The notes under the pieces: model-generated
Databases searched by the model: none
Seen by the model: the letters and a program-made list of their open reading frames with translations, nothing else
What the model was told of the DNA's origin: nothing
Program-made: the position numbers and the translations under genes
Part shown: positions 8,432 through 16,802 of the stretch, piece by piece
Numbering within the stretch: position 1 is the stretch's first letter
How the letters are laid out: each line of letters opens with the position of its first letter
Origin: Opitutia bacterium
GTDB taxonomy: Bacteria; Verrucomicrobiota; Verrucomicrobiia; Opitutales; Seribacteraceae
Length of the DNA stretch: 40,122 nt
Direction: 5' to 3'
Assembly: GCA_002686835.1 (NCBI GenBank)
Contig: NYYP01000015.1
Span: 2,140 to 42,261 of the forward strand

Positions 8432-9145
8432 CTAGTTTGCTTTGCCAATTGCTTCCCAGCCTTCGGGTAAGGCTTCTTCCGGATCTGAGACTTGTTCAAT
8501 CTCAGCATCTTCCTCTGAATCCTCGGAGGGAGGCTTGAGAAATACACCTTCGCCATTTACATTTGTGCTTTCATACCATTCAACCTTGCCGTTTGAAAAA
8601 AGTACATGTCCACCGTCTCCGCTCCATGGAGAGTCGGCATCCCACTCTTCACCATTAAATCCACGGGTCCACATTATTGGGAATGGACCGCTTCTAAGTT
8701 TCTGGTCCAGTTTGGGACTGGCATCGTCATTTGTAGGCAATGCAATGATCCACGCAATTGCATCTTTCTGGTCTTGGTCAAGTTCTGATGACATGGATGC
8801 AGGTTTACCAGCAGCACCATCATCTTCTAGCTCGAGAACTTTATCGTCTTCATCAATGTACCACAGTGACACTTCAGTGTTACGAGTTTTTTTGGTAAAC
8901 CATTCTGCAAAACCAGCAGGTGATTGATCATCCAAGTTGGTCGGGAATTTTGCTTGGCCCTTGTACGCCTGTACGATGGCCTTGTGGATATCCATGAGTT
9001 TGTCCTTGGCGGAAAGTTGACCGGCTTGTCCAAATATGCCACCAAATGCACCTATGGCTATACCAGCTAATATCCCAATGATGGTGATAACGACGAGAAG
9101 TTCAATTAGGGTAAAACCCTGACGGTGAGATTTATTTTTTTTCAT
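8432..9145 (-). CDS. Type II secretion / type IV pilus-like pseudopilin
   Basis: 237 aa. The start at 9145 gives MKKNKSHRQG followed by FTLIELLVVITIIGILAGIA. This is a canonical prepilin-peptidase site with cleavage after Gly10 and Glu at mature position 5, then a hydrophobic assembly helix. The globular part contains AKDKLMDIHKAI and ends in a GDGGHVLFSNGKVEWYE motif. That motif is typical of the very abundant pseudopilin-like proteins of Verrucomicrobiota and Planctomycetota. It lies between glyA and rnr, away from any secretion machinery, so it is a minor or orphan pseudopilin dependent on a PilD/GspE system elsewhere. The C-terminal ~35 residues are acidic. Confidence 0.88.
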   Translation of the reverse strand: MKKNKSHRQGFTLIELLVVITIIGILAGIAIGAFGGIFGQAGQLSAKDKLMDIHKAIVQAYKGQAKFPTNLDDQSPAGFAEWFTKKTRNTEVSLWYIDEDDKVLELEDDGAAGKPASMSSELDQDQKDAIAWIIALPTNDDASPKLDQKLRSGPFPIMWTRGFNGEEWDADSPWSGDGGHVLFSNGKVEWYESTNVNGEGVFLKPPSEDSEEDAEIEQVSDPEEALPEGWEAIGKAN

Positions 9146-9180
9146 GAGCAAAGGGATGGATGAAAGTTTAAAGGCAATTT

Positions 9181-10473
9181 TTAATAAGGTAATGCAAATC
9201 TGGAGCAAAGATCAAGCGACTTCTCCTTTTGCGTTTGTATAACTTCATCGCTGTCCGGGGATTGAAGAACTTCATGAATAATCCCAGCAATCGTCTCCAT
9301 TTCTGATTCTTGCATTCCTCTTGATGTGACCGCAGGAGTACCAATTCGCAAGCCACTGGTCTGGAAAGGACTCCTTGTTTCTCCTGGTACAGTGTTTCGG
9401 TTAAGGGTCAGGTTTGCCATTTCCAGGGCCAACTGGGCTTGTTTGCCAGTCATTTCTGGGTGGGAAGGTCGAAGGTCCAACAAGAGTAAGTGGTTATCTG
9501 TTCCACCGCTCACAACATGAAATCCATGAGAGGAAAGAGCAGATGCCATGGCATCTGCATTTGCTTTCACTTGCCTCTGATAATCAGCAAATTCAGGTTT
9601 TGCTGCTTCCTGAAAACAAGTGGCTTTGGCCGCAATCACATGCATCAGCGGGCCACCTTGGTTACCGGGGAAGACGGCCGAGTCAATGGCCTTTGCATAT
9701 TGTTCCTTGCACAAGATCAGCCCTCCCCGTGGACCCCTGAGGGTTTTATGAGTGGTAGTGGTGACAAAATCAGCATGAGGGACGGGGGATGGGTGAAGAC
9801 CCGCAGCGACTAAGCCCGCAATGTGAGCAATGTCTGCAAGTAACAGAGCACCGTTATCCCGGGCAATTTTTCCCATTCTTTCAAAATCTATGGTGCGTGA
9901 ATATGCTGATGCTCCAACGGTAATGAGTTTTGGTTTTTCTTGCTTGGCTAACGATTCGATCGAATCGTAATCAATCCGGCCAGTTTGCACATCCACACCA
10001 TAGTTAATAACTTCGAAAAGCATTCCGCTGCAATTTTTAGGATGACCATGTGTAAGATGTCCTCCATCTTGCAGGCTCATGGTCAGGATTTTGTCCCCCG
10101 GTTGAAGCATGGCAAAATATACGGCGGTGTTAGCCTGGCTGCCTGAATGCGGCTGGACATTGGCATGCTCAGCTCCAAACAGTCTTTTGGCCCGCTCTAT
10201 GGCCAGACTTTCGGCGACATCAACATGTTCACAGCCTCCATAATATCTTTTGGCGGGATAACCCTCTGCATATTTGTTGGTTAGAACACTACCGGTTGCT
10301 TCAATAATTGCGGGCAAAGTGAAATTTTCGGAGGCAATTAATTCGATGTGGGTTTGTTGCCTCTGTTTTTCCAATTCGATCGCTTGATAAATTTGCGGAT
10401 CTATTTCGGAAAGGGGGCGGGCGTCTAGCGTTAGCGGAAGGGTGGCTGTATTGGAATCAGTTTCGAGTGTCAT
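9181..10473 (-). CDS. glyA: Serine hydroxymethyltransferase
   Basis: PLP enzyme converting serine plus tetrahydrofolate to glycine plus 5,10-methylene-THF, the main one-carbon source for purines and methylation. 430 aa from the ATG at 10473; a longer frame from 10512 would run into the phosphatase gene. Family motifs present are [36 protein letters not shown] and the PLP-lysine motif [14 protein letters not shown]. It sits 22 bases after a low-molecular-weight phosphatase gene, the same pairing seen around glyA in Firmicutes, and downstream of purD, which uses the glycine it makes. Confidence 0.98.
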   Translation of the reverse strand: MTLETDSNTATLPLTLDARPLSEIDPQIYQAIELEKQRQQTHIELIASENFTLPAIIEATGSVLTNKYAEGYPAKRYYGGCEHVDVAESLAIERAKRLFGAEHANVQPHSGSQANTAVYFAMLQPGDKILTMSLQDGGHLTHGHPKNCSGMLFEVINYGVDVQTGRIDYDSIESLAKQEKPKLITVGASAYSRTIDFERMGKIARDNGALLLADIAHIAGLVAAGLHPSPVPHADFVTTTTHKTLRGPRGGLILCKEQYAKAIDSAVFPGNQGGPLMHVIAAKATCFQEAAKPEFADYQRQVKANADAMASALSSHGFHVVSGGTDNHLLLLDLRPSHPEMTGKQAQLALEMANLTLNRNTVPGETRSPFQTSGLRIGTPAVTSRGMQESEMETIAGIIHEVLQSPDSDEVIQTQKEKSLDLCSRFALPY

Positions 10474-10495
10474 GGAGTTATTTATTAATAAAAGT

Positions 10496-10999
10496 TTACA
10501 GGTTTTTCTCAACCCAGTTTATCAAAGAGGGCATCGCTTCGAGCATACGGTCACGGCATTGGCGGTACACATCAATATCTTGCCCATATGGATCGGGCAG
10601 TTCCTTTGATTCGCCCTCGATAAATTCTCGCATTAAAAAGATAGGGTATCCTGGAGGTAATTCAAAATACATATTGATCAAGGCCCGGTGTGACTCGGTC
10701 ATACAAAAAATGGCCGAGGCATCTTCCAGGCTAGTCCGTGTCAGTCCGGCACTGCGATGATCAGAAATATCGACCCCAATTTCCTCGCAGGCATCCATGG
10801 AGTTTTGAGACGCCTTGTCTCCATCCATAGCTGATAACCCGGCGGAGTAGGAAACGATTTTTGGGGATAGGCTAGAATTTTCAACCGCACGGGCAAAGAG
10901 TTTCTCAGCCATGGGGCTTCTGCACACATTGGCGGTGCAAACGAATAGAACTTTTTTAAGCTCCCGTTTCTCTTTCTTTAAACGACTCTTCTTGCCCAT
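10496..10999 (-). CDS. Low-molecular-weight protein (tyrosine) phosphatase
   Basis: 167 aa with a Lys-rich N-terminal extension ([16 protein letters not shown]). The phosphate-binding loop CTANVCRS (Cys21 nucleophile, Arg27) follows, and the general-acid motif LPDPYG is near residue 130. The position that is Thr in the protein-arginine phosphatase YwlE and Ile in many tyrosine phosphatases is Val25 here. This favours a tyrosine-type or unassigned specificity over arginine phosphatase. It may counter a bacterial tyrosine kinase in polysaccharide export, but none is visible here. Located between purD (52 bases upstream) and glyA. Confidence 0.9.
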   Translation of the reverse strand: MGKKSRLKKEKRELKKVLFVCTANVCRSPMAEKLFARAVENSSLSPKIVSYSAGLSAMDGDKASQNSMDACEEIGVDISDHRSAGLTRTSLEDASAIFCMTESHRALINMYFELPPGYPIFLMREFIEGESKELPDPYGQDIDVYRQCRDRMLEAMPSLINWVEKNL

Positions 11000-11051
11000 T
11001 GGAGAGAATAATTCTCTTCTGCCATCTGAAGAATGGCAAGTTTGAACCTAT

Positions 11052-12338
11052 TCACAGGCGCGAAAACTCACGATGCCCAATGTCTTTACGGTAATACTTT
11101 GAAGGGAATTCCACGGCTTCACATAATTTATAGGCAGCGGTTTGTGCCTCATTTAACGAGTCACCCGTTCCTACAGCTCCCAGCACTCGTCCAGCACAAG
11201 AGACAACACCCCCTGTCTCATTGGCAGCAGTACCGGCGTGGATAAGTAGAGTGGAGGAGGGGAGTGAATCGGGGGCAGCAATCGTTTCTCCCTTGGGGTA
11301 TGAACCAGGGTATCCCTTGCTTGCGAGCACCACTACCATGGCAAATTTATTTTTTATTTTCAGTTTTTGAGGTAGTGATTCACCCTTGGCCGATGCTAGG
11401 AGAATGGGGACAAGGTCCTGGTCTACCAAAGGTAAAATGACTTGGGTTTCTGGATCGCCGAAGCGAACATTAAATTCAAGCACTTTGGGTCCAGTCTTGG
11501 TTAGCATAAGTCCTATGTATAAAGTTCCACAGAAGTTCATCCCTTCCTCTCTTAACCCAGCCAAGGTCGGACGAACGATTGATTTCTCGTATGCTGCGAG
11601 CATTTCTTCACTTACCAAGGAGGTCGGAGCATATGCCCCCATCCCACCAGTATTGGGACCGGTATCTCCCTCGCCCACTTTTTTATGGTCCTGGCTCATA
11701 GGAAGGGTAACATATTCTTCACCCGAACAAATTAAGTGAAGGGATGCTTCTTCTCCCTCAAGAAATTCCTCAATCACCACTTCGCTTCCGCTAATTCCAA
11801 AACTGTTACCGCTGAGCATTTGCTTAACTTCGGTTTCCGCTTCTTCTTTACTGTTGCAGATAATCACCCCTTTGCCCGCTGCCAGTCCACTTGCTTTGAC
11901 CACTACGGGGAGGGAGCAGGACTGCAAGTATTGAATGGCTGGTTCAACTTCAGAAAAATTACCGTATTCGGCGGTGGGAATATTATGGCGGGCAAGAAAG
12001 TCCTTGCTGAAGGCTTTGCTTCCCTCCAATCGGGCACATTGAGAATCGGGGCCGTAGGCAAGAATGCCAGCCTTGTTTAACTCATCAACTACTCCGTTAC
12101 ACAATGGTACTTCAGGACCTACCACAACCAAATCAATGCTTTCGGCCTTGGCTGTTTGTACAATTTTTTCGTTTTCTTCCACCGGTATCGAAAGGGTCCG
12201 AAACTCCTGCTCCATTCCGCCATTACCCGGAGCAATCAACACTTCTTGCACAAGGGGACTTTCCGCACAGACTTTGGCGAGGGTATGTTCTCGACCGCCG
12301 CTACCAAGAATAAGAATTTTTAGGTTTTCTTTGTTCAT
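11052..12338 (-). CDS. purD: Phosphoribosylamine-glycine ligase (GAR synthetase)
   Basis: ATP-grasp enzyme joining 5-phosphoribosylamine and glycine in the second step of de novo purine synthesis. The 428-aa length is standard. The motifs are ILGSGGREHTLA (residues 10-21), APGNGG, VVGPEVPL, the ATP-grasp core VVKASGLAAGKGVIIC, SMSQDHK-like LPMSQDHKKVGEGDTGPNTG, and NVRFGDPETQ. It is the first gene of the minus-strand run and diverges from mpl across an 86-base intergenic region, so its promoter must lie there. Grouping with glyA links glycine production to its use. Confidence 0.98.
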   Translation of the reverse strand: MNKENLKILILGSGGREHTLAKVCAESPLVQEVLIAPGNGGMEQEFRTLSIPVEENEKIVQTAKAESIDLVVVGPEVPLCNGVVDELNKAGILAYGPDSQCARLEGSKAFSKDFLARHNIPTAEYGNFSEVEPAIQYLQSCSLPVVVKASGLAAGKGVIICNSKEEAETEVKQMLSGNSFGISGSEVVIEEFLEGEEASLHLICSGEEYVTLPMSQDHKKVGEGDTGPNTGGMGAYAPTSLVSEEMLAAYEKSIVRPTLAGLREEGMNFCGTLYIGLMLTKTGPKVLEFNVRFGDPETQVILPLVDQDLVPILLASAKGESLPQKLKIKNKFAMVVVLASKGYPGSYPKGETIAAPDSLPSSTLLIHAGTAANETGGVVSCAGRVLGAVGTGDSLNEAQTAAYKLCEAVEFPSKYYRKDIGHREFSRL

Positions 12339-12424
12339 TATCTATTGGTTTTCTTCAATCGATTGATGAAGTCGAGGCAATTTGTCTTTGCCAATCATGT
12401 CCATGCCCTGTTTTCAGTATTTGT

Positions 12425-13873
12425 ATGCGGGTATTTTTTATTGGGGTGTGCGGCACGGCCATGGGCAATGTTGCCGTATTATTAAAAAAAATGGGACACG
12501 ATGTAGCGGGTTCTGACACCGGGGTTTATCCACCTATGTCCGATGTTTTAGCAGAGGCAGGTGTTCAGTTATTCGAAGGTTTTGCAGTTGATGAAATGAT
12601 TAATTGGCAACCCGACCGTGTTGTGGTGGGCAATGCAGTTTCCCGGGGCAATCCTCAGGTGGAAAAACTGCTGCTTGATCGAAAGATTCCTTTTGTTTCC
12701 CTGCCCCAATTGATCGGGGAGGATTTGATTGGTAACCGTCCTGCCATCGTTGTTGCCGGTACTCATGGAAAAACCACCACCACTGCATTGGCCGCATATT
12801 CCCTGAATATTGCTCGTTTGAAACCGGGGTATTTGATAGGCGGCGTCCCTCTCGATTTGCCTGCGGGTAATGAGCTTGGAGATTTGTGTGCCCCATTTGT
12901 TATTGAGGGAGATGAATATGACTCCGCATTCTTTGATAAAAGAAGCAAATTTATTCACTATCGTCCGCGGATATTAATACTTAATAATTTGGAATTTGAT
13001 CATGGGGACATATTTCGGGACTTGGAAGATATCTCCCGTAGTTTCTCTCATCTTTTACGCATCGTTCCTTCCAATGGGTACATCTTGAGAAATGGGGATG
13101 ATCCAAACTTGCTCAATCTTCCCGATGCTCCATGGACAAGGACTTTTTCAGTAGGGGTGAATCCATCGAATGACCTTGTGATTGAAAATTTTAAGGAAGA
13201 CTGCAATGGCAGCCAATTTAGTTTAATTTGGAGAGGGCAAATGGTGAGTCAAGTGTCCTGGCAAATGCCCGGAATTTTTAATGCCAGAAATTTGGCAATG
13301 GCATATTTATCATCCGTATTGGTGCAATCATTGGGGCGTGATTATTCACAAATCTTAGAAAATCCATTTCGCGGAACTGGGGAAGTCGATTACGGAAGCT
13401 GTCTGGGAGTGAAGCGGAGGCAGGAGGTATTAATAAACCGCGATGATATTATGGTATTATCTGACTTTGCTCATCATCCAACTGCGATTAGTGGTGCGCT
13501 TGAGTCTTTGCGTGCTCGTTGGCCAGGCCGCCAGATAATTGCCTGCTTTGAACCCCGCAGTAACACTGCAGTGACCAATGTTTTTCAGGAACGCTTTTCC
13601 CAATCTCTTTCATTGGCGGATCATGCATTGATTGGGCAAGTCCATCGTGCCGAAAGAATCCCACAGGATGAAAGAATTAATCCTCACGAGATGGTCCAAT
13701 TTATTAAGGAGCAAGGAAAGCCAGCTAACTGCTTTTCAACAAACCAGGAATTAGGAAAACACCTTAGTCAGTTGGTGGATGACCCTGCAAAAGAAAAACT
13801 ACTGGTAGTTTTTTTCTCCAATGGTTCCTTTGATGGGGTCATTCATGAATTTGCCCGGTCATTATCAAGTTAG
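12425..13873 (+). CDS. mpl: UDP-N-acetylmuramate:L-alanyl-gamma-D-glutamyl-meso-diaminopimelate ligase
   Basis: Mur-ligase-family recycling enzyme that attaches a recovered tripeptide directly to UDP-MurNAc, returning murein fragments to wall synthesis. 482 aa. The N-terminal FIGVCGTAMGNVAVLLK loop binds UDP, the P-loop is AGTHGKTTTTALAAY (~112-126), and the FVIEGDEYDSAFFDKRSKF and LNNLEFDHGDIF motifs are Mpl-specific rather than MurC-like. The C-terminal domain has FAHHPTAI and EPRSNTA. Its presence implies DAP-containing peptidoglycan and a Gram-negative recycling pathway. It is a single plus-strand gene, divergent from purD and convergent with mutY. Confidence 0.95.
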   Translation: MRVFFIGVCGTAMGNVAVLLKKMGHDVAGSDTGVYPPMSDVLAEAGVQLFEGFAVDEMINWQPDRVVVGNAVSRGNPQVEKLLLDRKIPFVSLPQLIGEDLIGNRPAIVVAGTHGKTTTTALAAYSLNIARLKPGYLIGGVPLDLPAGNELGDLCAPFVIEGDEYDSAFFDKRSKFIHYRPRILILNNLEFDHGDIFRDLEDISRSFSHLLRIVPSNGYILRNGDDPNLLNLPDAPWTRTFSVGVNPSNDLVIENFKEDCNGSQFSLIWRGQMVSQVSWQMPGIFNARNLAMAYLSSVLVQSLGRDYSQILENPFRGTGEVDYGSCLGVKRRQEVLINRDDIMVLSDFAHHPTAISGALESLRARWPGRQIIACFEPRSNTAVTNVFQERFSQSLSLADHALIGQVHRAERIPQDERINPHEMVQFIKEQGKPANCFSTNQELGKHLSQLVDDPAKEKLLVVFFSNGSFDGVIHEFARSLSS

Positions 13874-13884
13874 ATTTACTCCCT

Positions 13885-13908
13885 AAAAAGGTCTGACCCC
13901 GAAATTTT
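13885..13908. repeat. Possible relic of a GGGGTCAGACC-type dispersed repeat
   Basis: The 49-base gap between the convergent mpl and mutY genes contains AAAAAGGTCTGACCCCGAAATT. The core is the reverse complement of GGGGTCAGACC, a motif that recurs in dispersed, transposase-associated repeats in many bacterial genomes. Only one copy was noticed here. It might instead serve as a weak convergent terminator region. Confidence 0.3.
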
Positions 13909-13922
13909 ATTAAGAAAAAAGA

Positions 13923-14981
13923 TCATTCTTTCTGACTCTTTTTTATTTCGTTTATCCATTTTCGATGGGGCCCGGATAGGGTAAAGGACTTCATTTCGGA
14001 CCATTTCATCCAGGCATATCCCGAAGGTAATGTCTCTTCTTTGATCGTAAAAATTTCAACTCGGAAGATTTCCTCTGTATATTCGGTATTGCCAATTGTG
14101 CGCTTTCGAACGGTCAAGGGTTTGTTTGGGGTAATGGATGAATTTTCTATGAAATTAGGAATTTTTTCCGGTAATTCAAACACTCCGGCTAACCGTTTTT
14201 TTTGAGATGCATGAAGGAGGATATGATTGTCCCCCTCGATCCAGTATCTTTGCAGGGTTGCGGTTTTTTTTGGCTTGGGAGTAAGGGCAGGGTAGTTCGT
14301 CCATTCGCCTGACTTGCCAGCTTTACAGTGAGTCAGAACCGGACAGATTGAACACAGGGGGGATGAACGGTGACAAATGGTTGCCCCCAGTTCCATGATC
14401 GCTTGGTTATAATCACCAGGTCGTTCACTACTGATTAGTGCCTGGGCGACTGGACGGATTTTTTTCTGTGCAGTCGACCCATCTTTAAAACTTTCGGATA
14501 TTGCAAATAATCGGGTCAATACCCGGACCACATTTCCATCGCAAACTGCCTGTTTTTGCCCCAGGGCAATGCTTGTGACTGCAGCTGCAATGTAGGGACC
14601 AACCCCCGGCAAATTTTTCCAATCATCCAAAGTCAGGGGGGGGGCTTCCCATTGGACTGCGATTTTGGAAAGGAGGTGAAGATTGCGGGCACGGGAATAG
14701 TAACCCAATCCTTCCCATGCCTTTAATATCTTCTTTTCACTCGCCTGACTTAGGCTAAAAAAGTCGGGGAATTCAATCATCCAGTTTTCGAAATAAGGAA
14801 GGGCCGTGGTTACCCGGGTCTGTTGAAGCATAAATTCGGAGATCACGGTTTTGTAAAGCGTAGGGTTTACACGCCATGGCAGTTCACGCTTATTTTGATC
14901 ATACCAACTAAGTATGGCGATTTGATATGCTAATCTTTTCTTTTTGGACAATATCCACGAAGAATTTGGTAAATTTTCCAT
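13923..14981 (-). CDS. mutY: A/G-specific adenine DNA glycosylase
   Basis: Removes adenine mispaired with 8-oxoguanine. 352 aa. ELPWR and EFMLQQTRVTTALPYFENW occur near the N-terminus with the catalytic Glu. The helix-hairpin-helix is LPGVGPYIAAAVTSIALG followed by the catalytic Asp in VCDGNVVRV. The [4Fe-4S] ligands follow the spacing C-x6-C-x2-C-x5-C (CHRSSPLCSICPVLTHC). A C-terminal NUDIX-like 8-oxoG recognition domain spans ~230-350. It diverges from rnhC across 48 bases, placing two DNA-maintenance genes back to back. Confidence 0.96.
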   Translation of the reverse strand: MENLPNSSWILSKKKRLAYQIAILSWYDQNKRELPWRVNPTLYKTVISEFMLQQTRVTTALPYFENWMIEFPDFFSLSQASEKKILKAWEGLGYYSRARNLHLLSKIAVQWEAPPLTLDDWKNLPGVGPYIAAAVTSIALGQKQAVCDGNVVRVLTRLFAISESFKDGSTAQKKIRPVAQALISSERPGDYNQAIMELGATICHRSSPLCSICPVLTHCKAGKSGEWTNYPALTPKPKKTATLQRYWIEGDNHILLHASQKKRLAGVFELPEKIPNFIENSSITPNKPLTVRKRTIGNTEYTEEIFRVEIFTIKEETLPSGYAWMKWSEMKSFTLSGPHRKWINEIKKSQKE

Positions 14982-15029
14982 CCTTGACGGTTGCTTTTTT
15001 TACATCTCTTTCTCATGGATAGGGGAGAA

Positions 15030-16016
15030 ATGGCAAGAACAGCAGATATTTCAGGTGGGAAAAAACCCAAAAAGAAAACCTCCTACACGCTCAAACTTAC
15101 TGCGGATCAGGTAGACAAACTTGGAAGTGCTTTGAGTGGGCGTGGATGGCCCGCCCGTGAGGTTCCCTACGCCAGGCATGCTTTTGATGGAGATGGGGTG
15201 AGGGTGGTTGCTTATGAGAGTGGAAAACTGGTGGTGCAAGGAGGAAAGACCGAGGATTTTGTAAGTAACATACTGGAACCTGAAATAACTGGTGAGTTTT
15301 TGCTGGGTTATGAGGAGGTGAATAACCCAGAATGGTTCGAACCGCACGCTGGACTGGACGAGAGCGGGAAAGGAGATTTGTTTGGCCCGGTAGTCTCTGC
15401 CTGTGTTGTGGCAGACGGGGACATGGTGAGGAAATGGATGGAGTCGGGTATTCGTGACAGTAAAACTATTACCGATGGAGCCATCATGAAAATGGCAAAA
15501 CTCATCAAAGAAACTGAAGGAGTAGTGGTGAAGACTGCCTTTACTGGTATGCTTAAATACAATGAACTATATGGTAAATTTGGGCAGAACCTAAACAAGT
15601 TACTTGCCTGGTTGCATGGTCGCTCCCTACTTGAAGCGTTGGAAGTAAGGAAACCCAAATGGGGGTTGCTGGACCAATTCTCCAAGCAGCCACTGGTTCA
15701 ACAGTATGTGAAGGACGATTCGTTTGATTTACAAATGAGAACTAAGGCAGAGGATGACCCTGTGGTGGCAGCTGCCTCGATCATTGCTCGTGCTACCTGG
15801 CTTGAACAAATGAAAAAGTTAGAGGACTTGGCTGGTCGTTCATTACCCAAAGGTTCGGGTTCTCAGGCAAAGCAAGTAGCGACGGAATTGTTTAAACAGA
15901 TAGGAGAGCAAAAAATGGCTCAATATTGTAAACTTCACTTCAAAACTGCTTTTGAAGCGATGGGCAAGTCACCTCCTGCCAAAAAAGTGTGGAATCCCAA
16001 TTGGGGGAGAAAATAA
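15030..16016 (+). CDS. rnhC: Ribonuclease HIII
   Basis: Cleaves RNA of RNA-DNA hybrids such as R-loops. 328 aa from the ATG at 15030, which is preceded by AGGGGAG (15021-15027); in-frame starts at 14991 and 15015 lack a ribosome site. Residues ~15-90 form the N-terminal TBP-like substrate-binding domain typical of HIII (YTLKLTADQVDKLGSAL ... GKLVVQGGKTEDF). The catalytic domain follows, with GLDESGKGDLFGPVVSAC supplying the Asp-Glu pair, RDSKTI, LLDQF and TKAEDDPVVAAASIIARA. The C-terminus is basic. It is followed almost immediately by RNase HII, an unusual pairing. Confidence 0.93.
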   Translation: MARTADISGGKKPKKKTSYTLKLTADQVDKLGSALSGRGWPAREVPYARHAFDGDGVRVVAYESGKLVVQGGKTEDFVSNILEPEITGEFLLGYEEVNNPEWFEPHAGLDESGKGDLFGPVVSACVVADGDMVRKWMESGIRDSKTITDGAIMKMAKLIKETEGVVVKTAFTGMLKYNELYGKFGQNLNKLLAWLHGRSLLEALEVRKPKWGLLDQFSKQPLVQQYVKDDSFDLQMRTKAEDDPVVAAASIIARATWLEQMKKLEDLAGRSLPKGSGSQAKQVATELFKQIGEQKMAQYCKLHFKTAFEAMGKSPPAKKVWNPNWGRK

Positions 16017-16018
16017 CT

Positions 16019-16780
16019 GTGCCAAACCCCCGATGGACTTATGACCGTAAACTATCCAAGGGAAGATGCGGGGTAGTCGGAGTGGATGAAGCGGGAAGGG
16101 GATGCCTTGCCGGACCAGTGGTAGCTGGTTGTGTGATTTTGCCTGCGAGTTTTTTTCAAGATTCAAAAAACAGAAAAACCGTCGAAGAAATCAACGACTC
16201 CAAGAAATTTTTGGAGGAAAAACGCGAGAGCCTGTTCTTGCGTATCCAAAAATTAATCGAATCCAAGAGCGTTTTCGGAGCTACCGGGAGTGCTTCAGTT
16301 GCCGAGATTGAAGAACATAATATTGTTGGTGCCACCTGCCTGGCCATGCAGCGGGCAATGGAGTCAGTCTCCCAGATAAGTAATAAATTATGGAAGCCAG
16401 AGATAAGTGAGGGAGCCTTATTCAAGGGTGTTGATCCTCAAGAAACCGAGTGGGCGGTGCTTGTGGATGGAAAACCAATGAAAAAATTAAATTACTATCA
16501 CCAAGGACTGGTCAAGGGAGATAGTCTTTCGCTTGCGGTGTCTATGGCATCCTTACTGGCCAAAGTTACTCGTGATCAGTTGATGAAAAAATTGGATTTG
16601 GAATTTCCTGACTATGGATTTGCTTCAAACAAAGGTTATGGAGCGCCGGTTCATTTGAGGGCTTTAAGGAAGCTCGGAGCTACTACATATCACAGGCCAC
16701 GCTTTTTAAGAAATCTTCTCTCCGAAGAAGAAACAAAAAGTCCGGTTAAAAATGTACAAACCCAGTTGAGTTTGATTTAA
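16019..16780 (+). CDS. rnhB: Ribonuclease HII
   Basis: Cleaves 5' to single ribonucleotides in DNA and starts ribonucleotide excision repair. The motifs are VGVDEAGRGCLAGPVVAGC (Asp-Glu catalytic pair), INDSKKF, VLVDGKP (third acidic residue), VKGDSLSLAVSMASLLAKV and the late DYGFASNKGYGAPVHLRAL. The GTG at 16019 is preferred because GGGGGAG lies about nine bases upstream inside the rnhC end; a GTG at 15989 would add 10 residues. The 253 aa exceed a minimal HII because of an internal insertion around residues 125-145 (WKPEISEGALFKGVDPQ). It is co-transcribed with rnhC and pdxJ. Confidence 0.94.
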   Translation: MPNPRWTYDRKLSKGRCGVVGVDEAGRGCLAGPVVAGCVILPASFFQDSKNRKTVEEINDSKKFLEEKRESLFLRIQKLIESKSVFGATGSASVAEIEEHNIVGATCLAMQRAMESVSQISNKLWKPEISEGALFKGVDPQETEWAVLVDGKPMKKLNYYHQGLVKGDSLSLAVSMASLLAKVTRDQLMKKLDLEFPDYGFASNKGYGAPVHLRALRKLGATTYHRPRFLRNLLSEEETKSPVKNVQTQLSLI

Positions 16781-16802
16781 AAAAACTTAATCTTCTGAAG
16801 TA

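Noticed and set aside
12355-12366. Perfect 12-base palindrome TCAATCGATTGA in the purD/mpl divergent gap, possible operator
   Set aside because: Several palindromes of this length are expected by chance in 40 kb, there is no second copy, and it does not match a known purine repressor site.
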